A DNA stretch of 64,000 nt from Lagopus muta (GCF_023343835.1 NC_064471.1:737291-801290), one strand, 5' to 3'. Shown: positions 1 through 10,432, numbered from the stretch's first letter. Program-made: numbers and translations. Notes: generated by a model from the sequence alone, not told the origin.

Positions 1-912
1 TGGATTCCTTTAGACCCAAGGGCGGTAACTCGCCTCACTGAGACAATAGGAAGAAGGGTTTACGATCGCCCGCTACACTCTCTGCACTGGAGGCAATTAT
101 GGTGCCGGGGCCATTGCTTCCATACGATATAGAGGGCCTCATGCAGGTGATACTTGAGCCAGCGCAGTATATGGTATGGAAGGAAGTGGTTGCCACAGCT
201 CAGGGCCATAGTCGCTGCAGCGACACGTAACCCACGACACCCAGCAAATGGTAGGGAACTGGGAGAGGTAACTAATCTGACACGGTTGTTAGGGTATGGG
301 GAAGGGATGACGGGGTCCCCTGAGGACCAGTTCAGACACCTTCGCCCAGGAGAGCTGATGGCGGCCACAGAAGCAGCTCTGACAGCCTTCAGAAGGTTCT
401 CAAGGACAGCTGAACCTTCTGCTCCCTGGGCAGAGATAGCTCAGGGTCCATCTGAGTCATTCTTGGATTTTGCCAATCAATTGATTCGGGCGGTAGAAGG
501 CTCAGATCTGCCAAAGATTGCCCATAATGCAGTAATCATGGATTGTCTTAAACAGAAATCACACAAAAATGTTAAGGATCTTATTCGAGCCGCTCCCAAC
601 AACCTCAATACTCCGAGAGATATCATTAGATATGTACTGGAGAAACAGAGAACAACGCCCCTCACCAATGAGGGATTAGCAGCAGCATTAGTAGCGGTGA
701 TGGCCGTGAGAGAGGATCAGAGTAGGGGACCGTGTTTTAAGTGCAGACAGTTTGGTCACTTCAGAGCCCAATGCCAAGCTCCTGGGAGACAGAAAGGGGA
801 AGCAGGGCCAGACCAGACCTGCCAAGCCTGCGGGAGAACAGGGCATGCCGCGCGCCAATGTTCGAAGTTTGTCATATTGCCACAGGGAAAGGAAGATGGG
901 AGGGTGCCTTAG
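1..912 (+). pseudogene. gag: Alpharetrovirus-like gag remnant (capsid to nucleocapsid)
   Basis: Degraded gag of an endogenous alpharetrovirus-like element; the 5' part lies outside the window. Capsid N-terminal sequence is readable at 1-150 in one frame, then a frameshift moves the reading to the frame of 154-912. The capsid major homology region (QGPSESFLDFANQLI) is at about 443-490. Two CCHC zinc knuckles (CX2CX4HX4C) lie at 733-774 and 820-861, so nucleocapsid RNA-binding is the inferred role of the 3' part. The same arrangement is seen in the second copy at 7302-8985. Family assignment (alpharetrovirus, ALV/EAV-like) rests on the two-knuckle nucleocapsid, the capsid homology region and the ALV-type LTR downstream. 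No functional start is present. Confidence 0.8.
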
Positions 913-1380
913 GCCCAGGCCCTCTCCCCCAGACCACCAAATGGGCCAGCCAATGTGGCTCCGTTTACCCAGGGTCAGAGTCCCGTACCTCAGTGAGCCC
1001 CTCGCCCACAGTGGCGTTAACCATGGGAATGGGAGAGCGCCCCTTGGGCAGGATCAAGCTTACATGTGCGGGGAGCGAACTTTCTTGCAGGTCCCCTGAA
1101 GAAGAGAACACCACAAATATGCCCTCAGCTATGGCGACTAACATCTGGTCCGCACCTTCGGCATCCCCCTTCACCCCCACCTCGGCTTCAGCTTCCCATA
1201 AACAAGTAGAAGAAGGCATTCAACTGTCTGCGCTTTTTATCTTGCAAAACAGCTCAAGTGCAGGAATCCAAGGTCGTTGAACCCCCCCCATCCACGACAA
1301 CCGCTGTCTCTGTGTAATCTAACACCACCGGTGGAATGCAGTTACACCCAGGGGGGTGGGAACTGCGGGCAAGGCTCCGA
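913..1380 (+). other. Degenerate gag-pro boundary region
   Basis: Sequence downstream of the second zinc knuckle. One frame stays open to about 1280 and could hold the linker and N-terminal end of an alpharetroviral protease, but no catalytic D-S/T-G triad is visible and I cannot confirm it. It ends near a second gag-like segment, so a deletion or recombination joint probably lies within about 1260-1390. Confidence 0.3.
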
Positions 1381-2138
1381 TATGGATTGGTCAAAAGTTA
1401 AGGAGGTGGTAGAAGAAAAAACAGCAGAGAGAAAGGGAAGTAATGTAACTTACAGGCGCTGGGATGATAGTGTCCGGCCAGCACTGTCCACCCTGACTGC
1501 GCCTGAAGGAGTAGGTGGCGTCCGGCCGGCGCCCTCTGCTCAGGTTGCACCCAACAGAGAAAGAAACCAACGGAGAAAGAAATAACGATAGTCTCCAGAC
1601 CCACTCTCTGCCACAGTATTCAGACACATTGACTCGACCCACACATCCTTTTACAAGATTGAGTGCGCATGCAACCAATCAGAAGCCTCTGCAACAGTCA
1701 GTGCATGATCAAAGGGAGATGGGCACAGTGGGAGGGGTGCGGAGCCCGCAGCTTCTAGCTGTGACTGAAAAGGATAGCCAAAGGAGAGAGGTGAATCTGC
1801 ATTTGGGAGTTAAGAGGAATGCACTAACAGATTGTGGGAAGTTTGGATCTAGCCTGATAGAGGAAGGAAGAGCACTAGAGACCTTCCTGATAATAGGGAA
1901 CGATAACAGAGGCCCGGAAGGGGTACTCCTCGATCCGAAAGGCATCACACGTCTGATAGATTGTGCAGAGAAATGGGGATTGAAATCACTCCTCACTTTA
2001 AATGCATTAGAAGTCCTGACAGCATCAGGCCTTCTCTTTCCTCATGTAACAAATCTGATGTGCATGGTGCTTAAGCCAATCCAGTATATGTTGTGGGCAT
2101 CAGAATGGGTTCCCTTCATGGACAGGTGGCCAGATTGA
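1381..2138 (+). pseudogene. gag: Second gag segment (spacer plus capsid N-terminal domain)
   Basis: A second gag copy in the same orientation. The reading at 1515-2138 ends with a capsid N-terminal stretch (GPEGVLLDPKGITRLID at about 1912-1962) that aligns with the capsid at about 8170-8370, including the [18 protein letters not shown] motif. The upstream part (1381-1590) reads as a charged Pro-rich spacer and changes frame once. After TLW the text jumps to a short piece resembling the later capsid (GQ-A-LRPGE) and then loses gag similarity, so an internal deletion has removed most of the capsid. Having two gag pieces in tandem implies that two alpharetroviral copies were joined. Confidence 0.6.
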
Positions 2139-2846
2139 GGCCTGGAGAACAAGCAACAAGCAATTCCATACAGCTGGTTTGTGAGAGCAATGCTCTCAAG
2201 GCTTGAGACATCTGCCTTGGTATTAAACAAATGTTTGTCATTTTTGAGGTACACTGCAACAGGTACCTGAGACAATGTTGGTATATATTGGGCATAGATA
2301 GTGCCACTAGAGCTATCAGCAATCACTCTAATCTCTCTGTCTATAACTTTACCAGTATTGTAGGATGTGGCTTTAATTATTAAGTGTCGGTGACATCACA
2401 TCAGTTATTGCAGGCTGATTATACGCCGAATAAAGACCTATCACCTGCTCTAATTGGGAGTGAATCTCGCTTTGGCTTACCAAGGAAGGAACTTGGTAAG
2501 GAAGCTTTTGTAACATGAAGACCTGCACCAATTGCTGAAACGCATCAGAGACAATGGACAGAAAACCTTGATCACCGTTCACCATGACACGGAAGAGATA
2601 CATCGTGTCCTAGAGAGAGTAAAGAAGGACAGAGAACACCACTGATGGGAAGTACTTTTTGGATGGTCCCCCACAGCGACAGGGATATTTAACTCTGTAC
2701 TGCATCCAGTCATAGTTGTGTTAGGTTTAGCATTATTATGCTTAGTACTGATAGGTATAATATATATTAAGATGTGGCGCTTGCTGAGGCAAGTGTCCCA
2801 ACTTGATTCAGCATTATCTAAGGATGCACTACATCGCCTCTTGTAA
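2139..2846 (+). pseudogene. env: Retroviral env 3' remnant with transmembrane segment
   Basis: Mostly degenerate, with several frame changes. The last part (2661-2846) is open and reads GWSP-x-ATGIFN followed by about 22 hydrophobic residues (VLHPVIVVLGLALLCLVLIG) and a short basic tail ending RLL-stop at 2844-2846. This is the layout of the membrane-spanning anchor and cytoplasmic tail of a retroviral transmembrane Env. The related stretch at 8986-9640 follows gag directly in the second copy. Pol is absent, so these elements are gag-env deletion derivatives. Confidence 0.55.
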
Positions 2847-3534
2847 GACTCATCTTAAGGCCAGTTGGCTGCTAGGGTAGAACTATCAGCCGCTTCACGA
2901 TATAACAGAGCAGGGTTTCCCTGAGCATGGGAGAGATGTCGCAGCAGGTGAAGAAGGCGAGGACCCGGGATGTGATGGGATAGGATCTCCCCCTGCTCAG
3001 CAATGTGAGACCTGCATCGTGATTTGCGCACTATGCTTCATGAACTGTCTGCAATAACCTTTAAGCAATCAACGCTTGGAATACCATAGGCTTCCCAAAA
3101 AATTGTAACCAGGTTCGCGTACACGTTGTCACAGGGATGTTTAACTCTGTTTCACTCTATTCTGTATTCAGTTATAGTTGTATTAGGTCTAATATTAATA
3201 CGCTTTACCCTTATAGTCAGATTATATATAGGTATATTACATAGATAAGTATAGTGTATGCTGAGACGAATGACACATATGGCAAATGCTAAGACGGACG
3301 AATCAGCGTCATCTAAGAATGCAATATATAGCTTTATGTAGAACTCACGCTTAAGACATTAGAATTATTAGGTTAATAGGTTATAGGGTTATTAGGGTAG
3401 GATTATTTGGCGCATTGCGATGTAACGGGGCAACACTTAACTGAGAGAACAAAGGCATGTATAGGCATAATGCGGGGATTTCGGGGTGTACGCAATTAGG
3501 GTCCTGTCAGGTAATAGTCGATTTGCTTGTGCTT
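2847..3534 (+). other. 3' region of the first alpharetroviral element, with a second Env-tail copy
   Basis: Non-coding or degenerate. At about 3134-3240 a second copy of the Env anchor region occurs (GMFNS-like start, then an AT-rich hydrophobic stretch with stops); it is closer to 9538-9640 than to 2688-2846. Repetitive ttaggttaatagg-type sequence at 3358-3410 and the following 120 bp are shared with 9655-9835 of the second provirus and represent the alpharetroviral 3' UTR. Confidence 0.5.
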
Positions 3535-3547
3535 AGGGAGGGGGAAA
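3535..3547 (+). promoter_or_regulatory. Polypurine tract of first alpharetroviral element
   Basis: Purine run agggagggggaaa immediately before the LTR TG; it primes plus-strand synthesis in retroviruses. Its composition resembles the ALV tract as known for the genus. Confidence 0.7.
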
Positions 3548-3827
3548 TGTAGTTAACTGAATGGGCTGTTGTAGTTGCCAGGATCCACAGGGGCCCCTTG
3601 GCCTTCAGGAAACCATGGCAACAGGTATCTTGAAGACAAGACATGCCACATGTCCATTGGGCATAGATAACTGTAGTTAGGATGATTGGTAGCACTAAGA
3701 TATGGGGAAAGCTTTAAGAAGGGTGTGCTGCTTGCAATTAATGCCATTTTGCTGCTCACCATATTGGTGTCATGAAAAGCGTGTGAAACTGACCGGGGCT
3801 GTCGAACACTTCCACTAAGGAACTTCA
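3548..3827 (+). mobile_element. ALV-type 3' LTR
   Basis: About 280 bp from TGTAGTTAAC to GAACTTCA, with imperfect terminal inverted repeats (TGTAGTT versus AACTTCA). It follows a polypurine tract, and near the 3' end has a degraded poly(A)/R region (attaatgccattttgctgctcacc) parallel to aataaacgccatttgctgctcatc in the second provirus. The start and end match the ALV pattern, but the interior differs from the TGTTGTCAGC LTR at 6711, so this is a distinct alpharetroviral LTR subtype. The 5' partner lies outside the window. Confidence 0.65.
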
Positions 3828-4196
3828 GCCAGAGTTACCGAAACAAAGGCAACACAAACATTTATGTAAATCTGCAATGGCACTCATCATTAAGAGGAGC
3901 TGCACAAGGTACTTTCATGGAGATCTATTCTGTCATAGATGCTGAAATAGGAAAGGAAGATAAGATGGCAAGTTCTGTTGAAAAACAGTGCTAATAAGCA
4001 AAGCAAACAGATATCTGAGCAGAAGTACAAGTGAGCAATCAAACAGCAAACAGGTTTTCTCATTCTTGAAAGGCAGCAGAACCTGTTAAGCGTAGGTAAA
4101 AGATATTAAGTAACATCTAAGATGACCTGGGCTCTAGAATAGAAAACTCTTAATGAAGTATAAGTTTCTTTCAGCATAAATTGAACTAAACAATGG
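3828..4196. other. No recognisable feature
   Basis: AT-rich sequence between the ALV-type LTR and the antisense LTR. No open frame of note, no repeat similarity to the rest of the window, no terminal repeats. Probably old host DNA. Confidence 0.4.
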
Positions 4197-4690
4197 TGTC
4201 ACGGAGTTGACTAGATCAATCTACCTCCGTGACAGGGGGCAACAGGCCTCTGCCCTCCCCCCCCACCCCAGTCCCACAAAAAATGGGAAGGGAGAAAAAG
4301 AACAGTGGCAACAATCTATGGAGGAAAACTTATTTTACTATAATACCAGAATACAAGATAACACAATATATACAATTTAATTGAAATTAAGACTAATAAA
4401 TCAGACAAGATGAGAGAGAGAGAGTTCCCAGGACCGAGTCAAACCTGAAAAGCTTGGAACGGCTAGGAAAGCACCCTCCAGCACCCACTGCAAGGCAGCA
4501 AAAAAGCACCCAGAAGGACCAGATCCCATGACTTCTTTAATGTACAGTCAGCCCTTAAATAGGGTCTAAGAGAGGTGGAGCCAGGCTCCACCCCTTCCAG
4601 TCACCTTCACCTGTGATCCCAGGGCTGACTAGGTCCTTTTCCCAGATGCTCAATCAGTGGTTCAGGCTGTGACTCAACAGTTACCATACA
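4197..4690 (-). mobile_element. Chimeric solo LTR: LTR-B U3 joined to ERVL-A R/U5
   Basis: Read on the minus strand it begins TGTATGGTAAC (LTR-B start, 4690) and ends CTCCGTGACA (ERVL-A end, 4197). The first 140 bp (4690-4551) carry the LTR-B hallmark ggtggagccaggctccacc and a TATTTAAGGGC TATA-like box; from 4550 down to 4197 the sequence is the ERVL-A LTR, from its tgtacattacagaag-like segment to the terminal inverted repeat. Total length, 494 bp, is that of a complete LTR. Flanking pentamers (aatgg, ctgat) do not match, so no target duplication is visible. Confidence 0.7.
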
Positions 4691-4699
4691 CTGATGTAA

Positions 4700-6466
4700 T
4701 CACCAAGCCACTCTATGATATTTGAAAATTCATGTCAATCAGGTGAAGTCTCTGGTGACTAGAAAAAAGGAAGCTTCACATCCATTTTAAAAAAGGTGAA
4801 AAAAGATGACCCCGGGAACTACTGACCTGTCAGTTTCACCTCTGTGCCAGGAAAGATCATGGAACAGATTCTCCTGGAAGTTATGCTATGGCACATAGAA
4901 GGCAGGGAGCTGATATAGGAGAACCAGCATGGCTTCTCCAAGGGAAAATCCTGCTTCATCAACCTAGTGGCTTTCTATTATGGTGTCACTGAATTGATGT
5001 CATATATCTAGACTTCAGTAAGGCTTTCGACACAGTACTCCACAACATCCTTCTCTCTAAATTGGAAAGATAGGGATTTGATGGGTGGACTGTTTGATGG
5101 ACAAAGAACTGGCTGCAGGATCGAGTCCAGTGAGTGGTGGTCAATGGCTCTATGTCTGGATGGAGATCAGCAATAAGTGGCGTCCCCCAGGGTTCAGTGC
5201 TAGAGCCATGTATAATTGAGAAGCATACAGAAAAGTTAGGCTAGTCTTTAGAGAGTGCACAGGTGGAAAGATTATCACATCGGAAAAGAATAATCAGAAA
5301 TGAATGGAAAAGCTTATCTGTGTCCTGGGTTCATTAAAAAAAACTCCAAGAGAAGCAATCTCCAGAGAGAGATCTTTCCTTAGTGGCAGTCAGCCCTTAC
5401 ATGGAGTCTAGGAGAGGTAGAGCCAGGCTCTACCCCTTCTGGTCACACAGGTGAGTTGCCTTCACCGGTGCTCCCGTGGCTGACTCATTGCTTGCTTCAG
5501 GTGATCAATCAGAGGTTCAGGCTGTGATTCAATAGTTCCCATACAGGCTGGTACTTTAATATCTTCATCAGTGACATTGATAGTGGGGTCAAGTGCACCC
5601 TCAGCAAGTTTGCTCGTGACATCAAGCTGTGGGGTGTGGTCCACACACCAGAGGGACCTAGAAAGGCTTGAGCAGTGGGCCCAGATGAACATCATGAGGT
5701 TGAACAAATCCAAGTTCAAGGTCTTGCACCTGGGTCGAGGCAACATCTACTACCAATACAAGCTAGGACATGAAAGGATTGAATGTAGCCCTGCTGAAAA
5801 GGATGCCGAGGTACTGATGAATGGAAAGCTGGATATGAGCTAGTAACGTGCCCTCACAATGCAAAAGCCAACTGTATCCTGAACTGCATCAAAAGCAGCA
5901 TGGCCAGCAGGTCGAGGGAGGTAATCCTGTTCCTCTACTCTTCACTTCTGAGGCCTCACCTGGAGTACTGCATCCAGATGTGGAGTCCTCAGTACAGGAG
6001 AGATATAGACCTGTTGAAGCACATCCGGAGGAGGGCCACAAAAATGATCCATGGAATAGAACACCCCTCCTATGGTTGACCCAGGCTGAGAGAGCTGGGG
6101 CTGTTCAGCTTGGAGAAGTCTCTGAGGTGACCTGATCAATATCTAAAGGGAAGCTACAGGAAAGAAGGGAACAGACTATTTAGCGGGGTCTGTGGTGACA
6201 GAACAAGGGAAAATGGCTTCAAGCTCAGGGAGGGTAGATTTACATTGGATATAAGGAAAAAGTCTTTTACAGTGAGGATGGTGAGGCACTGGAACAGGTT
6301 GCCCAGAGATGTGGTAGATACCCTGTCCCTGGAGACTTTCAAGGCCAGGCTGGACCAGGCTCTAGGCAACCAGATCTAGCTGTAGATGTCCCTGTTCATG
6401 GCAGGGTAGTTGGACTAGATTACCTTTAAAGGTCCCTTCCAACTGTAAGGATTCTATGATTCTAGA
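4700..6466 (+). mobile_element. CR1 LINE fragment (RT to 3' tail)
   Basis: 5'-truncated CR1 covering the reverse transcriptase and 3' end, split by an antisense LTR-B (5209-5545). Recognisable RT text includes the palm motif DFSKAFDT at about 5010-5033 and SGVPQGS at about 5176. The 3' part encodes the CR1 C-terminal region in broken frames and ends with ttccaactgtaaggattctatgattctag, the usual CR1 3' terminus with its octamer tail. Many stops and frameshifts: an old, inactive copy. Confidence 0.85.
5209..5545 (-). mobile_element. Solo LTR-B inserted in CR1
   Basis: 337 bp, minus strand from TGTATGGGAAC (5545) to AATTATACA (5209), giving a perfect TGTAT/ATACA terminal repeat. It contains the family marker gtagagcctggctctacc. 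CR1 text resumes on both sides (tcagtgctagagcca | ggctggtactttaatatc), so this insertion is later than the CR1. Flanking pentamers agcca/ggctg differ by transitions only, a possible decayed target duplication. Confidence 0.75.
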
Positions 6467-6677
6467 GTCCCAGACAATTTATTTGGGGACTGCTCTAGGG
6501 AAGAGACTGCAGGCAGGAGGCAGCATTTGAAACAAAAGGTGAACAGAAAACAGGTCAGAATGAAAGCAGCCACGTGTATGGGTTACTGAAAAAGCTATAT
6601 CAAATCTCAAGGAGAATGCTAAAACCATGATCAGATAACAGCCATAACATATTTGATAGGTAGCAACCACTACTGAC
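6467..6677. other. Unassigned interspersed sequence
   Basis: About 210 bp between the CR1 tail and the LTR-E start; no coding or repeat signal seen. Confidence 0.4.
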
Positions 6678-6710
6678 TGTCCTGGTTCTCAGTATTCTAT
6701 ATTAGGACAT

Positions 6711-6967
6711 TGTTGTCAGCAACTGCGAGACTGCGAGACCCCCCCGTGGGGTGTGACGCGTTAGGCCCTCTCCCTGCTCTATGACAGATGGGTGGTTCGT
6801 GCCCTTAGGGGCGTAAACGAAGCACTTAGGCTGTATAAGCTAGTGTATACGTGTAATAAACGCCATTTGCTGCTCATCACATTGGTGTCACCTCAGTAAT
6901 TGGCCAAGCGGCGGACTCCCGGGGGACCGGAACAGAACGGGGAGCGGAACAGGCGCATACTGCAACA
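6711..6967 (+). repeat. 5' LTR of alpharetroviral provirus
   Basis: 257 bp. TATA-like TATAAG at 6834-6839 and poly(A) signal AATAAA at 6855-6860, followed by the R/U5 cgccatttgctgctcatc. Ends TGCAACA. Confidence 0.9.
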
Positions 6968-6969
6968 AG

Positions 6970-6987
6970 TGGTGACCCCGACGTGAT
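6970..6987 (+). promoter_or_regulatory. tRNA-Trp primer binding site
   Basis: TGGTGACCCCGACGTGAT, two bases after the LTR, is the primer site typical of alpharetroviruses (tRNA-Trp). A consensus splice donor GGGGTGAGT follows at about 6992-7000. Confidence 0.9.
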
Positions 6988-7000
6988 TCCTGGGGGTGAG

Positions 7001-7194
7001 TCGGCTGTTAGTCTGTCGGCAGCGCAGGATCCCACTGCGGAGCGGTAAATTTAAATCCGTGGAGTGCTGGAAGCCTGGGGACGGGGGAGGTGGCCATTCG
7101 GCTGTTAGTCTGTTGGCGGCACAGGATCCCACTGCAGAGTGGTAAATTCAAATCCACGGAGTAGTGGAAGCCTGGGGACGGGGAGGAGTGCGCA
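7001..7194 (+). repeat. Tandem duplication in proviral leader
   Basis: Two 97-bp direct copies (7001-7097 and 7098-7194), both starting tcggctgttagtctgt and containing aggatcccactgc and ggaagcctggggacggg. They differ at roughly a dozen positions, so the duplication is older than the insertion. It lies just after the splice donor, where retroviral packaging signals normally are. Confidence 0.8.
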
Positions 7195-7301
7195 TTACTC
7201 CTTGTAAGGCGGGAGGCTCGGGAAAAAGGAGACAGTATTCCCCTAGGACGCTAGGGGGAAACGCCAGGAGAAGGCCAGACATACGTTCGGCCAGAGGCAT
7301 T

Positions 7302-8985
7302 ATGGAAGCTGTCATAAAGGTGATTTTTCATGCATGCAAAATTTATTGCGGGAAAAATGTTCCTTCTAAGGAGATTTCAGCGACACTCTCGTTGCTGGAG
7401 AAGGAGGGGCTATTATCATCCCCCTCTGACCTATATGATCCTGATAATTGGGATTCATTTACTGCTGTGCTTTCACAGAGGGCAATGTCCACTCAAAAAG
7501 TTGCGGAGTTTAAAGTGTGGGATTAATTTTGACAGCTCTTAGGAAAGTGAAAGAGGAGAAGATTGCAGGTGACCGTGCTAGGGATCTGCTGGGGTTAGGG
7601 ACAGGGGGGGTCATGTCTCCCCTACAGGTTCGCTGGAGGGCAAGATGGCGCTGACTCCTTCGGCCCCACCAGAAACAACGACCCTGGGGATAAAGTAGAA
7701 CGAAGCGGAGCAGGAACGATTAGACCATAAAGAGGAGGACCCACCTCCTTACCCGGCTTGCAGCTTATATCCTTCACTTAAGACCTTCAAAGATAAAGGG
7801 GGAGGGGGGCCTGCGGAGGAATGCGGTATAACTTCTAGCACAGTTGATAAGAGGGTCCTTGGGGAGGGAGAGATGTCTGGAGGAGTTGTGGTGCGACCTG
7901 TGGAATGCGGCAGCGGGGGCGGGACTCACCTACTGCCTGACTCCGCTTGCTACGGCGGCCACCCCCCGAGGGGCGTGGATTGTCCCGCACAGCTTTGCTG
8001 TGGGGGGGGCGTTCCGACGGGGATGGCTCCGGGGTCCGCTCAGGAGGGACGTGGTCCCATATCGACAGCTTCATGGGGCCCGCCTACCCTCACTGGTTGG
8101 GCTCGTGTGAGAGAAGACATACGGGCCGCAGATCCAGCAGGTACCGCGCTTACTCTGCCGGTGGTGGTAAAACCAGAGGGTCCAGCTTGGACTCCTTTGG
8201 ATTCCAAAGCGATTACTCACCTCACGGATTTAGTTAAAAGCAAAGGTCTGTATTCCCCTGTTACCATGGCAGCGGTGGAAGCTCTCATGGCTTCTAGTCT
8301 CTTGCCATATGATGTGGTGAACCTTATGCATGTTATTCTTGAGCCTGTACAATACACCCTGTGGTATGATGAATGGAATAGACTACTTCAAGCTGTGGTG
8401 GCTGCTGCCACCCGTGACCTCCACCATCCAGCCAATGGCCAGCGCAGAGGCGATAGAACTAATCTTGCACGTCTTCAGGGCCTGTCAGATGGAATGGTGG
8501 GATCCCCGGAGGGCCAAGCAACATTGCTTAGAGCAGGAGAGCTGGCAGCCGTTACAACTGCGGCCCTTCAAGCCCTGCGAGAATTGGCTAAGGTTGCGGA
8601 ACCTGTACTTCCGTGGGCAGACATCAAGCAGGGCCCCTCTGAGTCATTTTCTGATTTTGCAAATCGCCTGATCCATGCAGTGGAGGGATCTGATCTCCCA
8701 CGGGAGGTCCAATCGCCAGTCATAATAGATTGTCTTAAGCAGAAATCGCTGCCGGACATCCAGCAAATCATCAGAGCAGCGCCGGGAACTCTAACTACCC
8801 CAGGGGAGCTTATTAAGTATGTACTAGATCATCAGAGGGTCATACCATTAACTTATGAGGGACTAGCAGCCGCCATGCAGGGGATGGCTGCTTTGGTTAG
8901 TTCTGCGGTTAAGACCGTGGTGATGTCAGCTACTCGGGTCGGGGAAGAAAGGGATAAAGGCCCGTGCTTTAAGTGTAGGCATTAG
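7302..8985 (+). pseudogene. gag: Alpharetrovirus-like gag (matrix, capsid, truncated nucleocapsid)
   Basis: The first in-context ATG is at 7302; [15 protein letters not shown] and the following 60 residues look like an alpharetroviral matrix domain and stop at 7524-7526 after a frameshift. The spacer region (7530-8150) is degenerate. Capsid starts near 8158 (PVVVKPEG) and is open to 8985, with the major homology region [14 protein letters not shown] at about 8629-8670. The nucleocapsid begins (GPCFKCRH) but stops at 8983-8985, where the sequence jumps to the agaatgggttcccttcat segment also found at about 2104. Thus only half of the first zinc knuckle remains and protease and pol are absent. 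Gag would form the viral core; this copy cannot make a full one. Confidence 0.85.
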
Positions 8986-9847
8986 AATGGGTTCCCTTCA
9001 TAGACAGGTGGCCAGATTGAGGCCTGGAGAACAAGCAATTCCATACAGCAGGTTTGTGAGAGCAATGCTCTCAAGGCTTGAGACATCTGCCTTGGTATTG
9101 AACAGATGTTTGTTGTTTTTGAGGTACGTTCCAACAGGTACCTGAGACAATGTTGGTATGTATTGGGCATAGATAGTGCCACTAGAGCTATCAGCAATCA
9201 CTCTAATCAGTAATCACTAAACACTTTGTCTATAACTTCACCAGTATCGTAGGCTTTAATTATTAAGTGTCGGTAATATCACATCAGTTCTTGCAGGCTA
9301 ACTACACGGTGATTAAAGACCTATCACCTACCAATGGTGGAATGAATTTCGCTTTGGTAAGGAAGCTTCTGCAACATGAGGGTTTGTACCAACTGCTAAA
9401 ACGCGTCAGAGATAACGGACAGAAAACCTTGATCACTGTTCACCACGACACAAGAGAGAGACATCACATCTTAGAGCAAAGAAGGACGGAGAACACCACT
9501 GACGGGAAGTGCTTCTGAGATGGTCCATCAAAGCGACAGGAATGTTTAACTCTGCTTAACTCTATTCTGTATTCGGTTATAGTTGCACTAGGTCTAATAG
9601 TAATACGCTTTATACTTATAGGTATATTACATATATAAGTATGGTTTAAGACATTAGGATTATTAAGTTAGGAGGTTGTCATTAGGTTAATAGGTTATAT
9701 GGTTATTAGAGTAGGATTATTTTGCGAATCAGGATGTAACAGGGCAAAGCTTAACCGAGAGGACAATGGCATGTATAGGCGCAATGTGGGGATTTTGGGG
9801 TGTACGGGTTAGGGTCCTCTCGAGTTGTAGTAGACTTTCTTGAGCAT
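8986..9847 (+). pseudogene. env: gag/env junction remnant, Env tail and 3' UTR
   Basis: From 8986 the sequence parallels 2104-2700 of the first element with many stops. One frame is open at 9267-9518. The Env anchor region is recognisable at 9538-9640 but is interrupted. The rest (9640-9847) is the alpharetroviral 3' UTR with ttaggttaataggttat repeats. No pol sequence lies between gag and env, so the internal deletion spans about 4 kb relative to a full alpharetrovirus. Confidence 0.55.
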
Positions 9848-10113
9848 GGAGAGGGGGGAGATGTTGTCAGCAACTGCGAGACTGCGAGACCCCCCCGCGG
9901 GGTGTGACGCGTTAGGCCCTCTCCCTGCTCTATGATAGATGGGTGGTTCGTGCCCTTAGGGGCGTAAACGAAGCACTTAGGCTATATAAGCTAGTGTATA
10001 CGTGTAATAAATGCCATTTGCTGCTCATCACATTGGTGTCACCTCAGTAATTGGCCAAGCAGCGGACTCCCAGGGGAGCGGAACAGGGAGCGGAACAGGC
10101 ACATACTGCAGCA
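9848..10113 (+). repeat. Polypurine tract and 3' LTR of alpharetroviral provirus
   Basis: Purine run gagaggggggaga (9848-9861) then the 252-bp LTR from TGTTGTCAGC to TGCAGCA. TATATAAG is at 9983-9990 and AATAAA at 10006-10011. Followed directly by the GGACAT target duplication. Confidence 0.9.
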
Positions 10114-10432
10114 GGACATCCAGCAGCACGCTGTTTAGTGCTGGAACACAGTGCTGGGGAGCTGTACTTCCCGGATCTTAGCTCCTGGCAGTCTCAGCTA
10201 TTCTTACATGAGTTCCAGATCTCTAAGAGGAAGATACACTGAGAAGAAAAAGACTACAATTCCCAGAAGTCTCCGGTACTCCCTACGTGATTTCCGAGTT
10301 CAGTTGATGAGGGAGAACTACTCTTTTTCCTTCCAGGAGAAGCAGATAGCAGCACAGTTGGAAAATCCTCTGTCTCCCATTTGTTTGATTTATAACCTGT
10401 AATTTCTTTTTTGTATCATTACCTTACATTAT

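Larger units (their letters stand above)
6711..10113 (+). mobile_element. Alpharetrovirus-like provirus, pol-deleted (ART-CH/EAV-like)
   Basis: Complete integrated element of 3.4 kb: 5' LTR, tRNA-Trp primer site, leader, broken gag, env tail, polypurine tract, 3' LTR. It is flanked by a perfect 6-bp target duplication GGACAT (6705-6710 and 10114-10119), the duplication size known for alpharetroviruses. LTR ends are TGTTG...CAACA (5') and ...CAGCA (3'). All of pol and most of env are missing. The size and composition fit the chicken ART-CH type of defective alpharetroviral element; that naming is from family knowledge, not a search. The two LTRs differ at about nine sites plus a 5-nt indel. 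Confidence 0.9.
6678..10432 (+). mobile_element. LTR-E, split by the alpharetroviral provirus
   Basis: The LTR begins TGTCCTGGTTCTCAG at 6678, is interrupted at 6711-10113 plus a 6-bp duplication, and resumes at 10120-10432. Removing the provirus gives continuous text similar to the antisense LTR at 31142-30973 (shared gtgctgg, cttcccggatc, gagactcagctattctt-like blocks). It stops at the 5' end of copy A1, where a different sequence (antisense ERV-C gag) lies on the far side, so its U5 is lost or rearranged. Confidence 0.55.
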
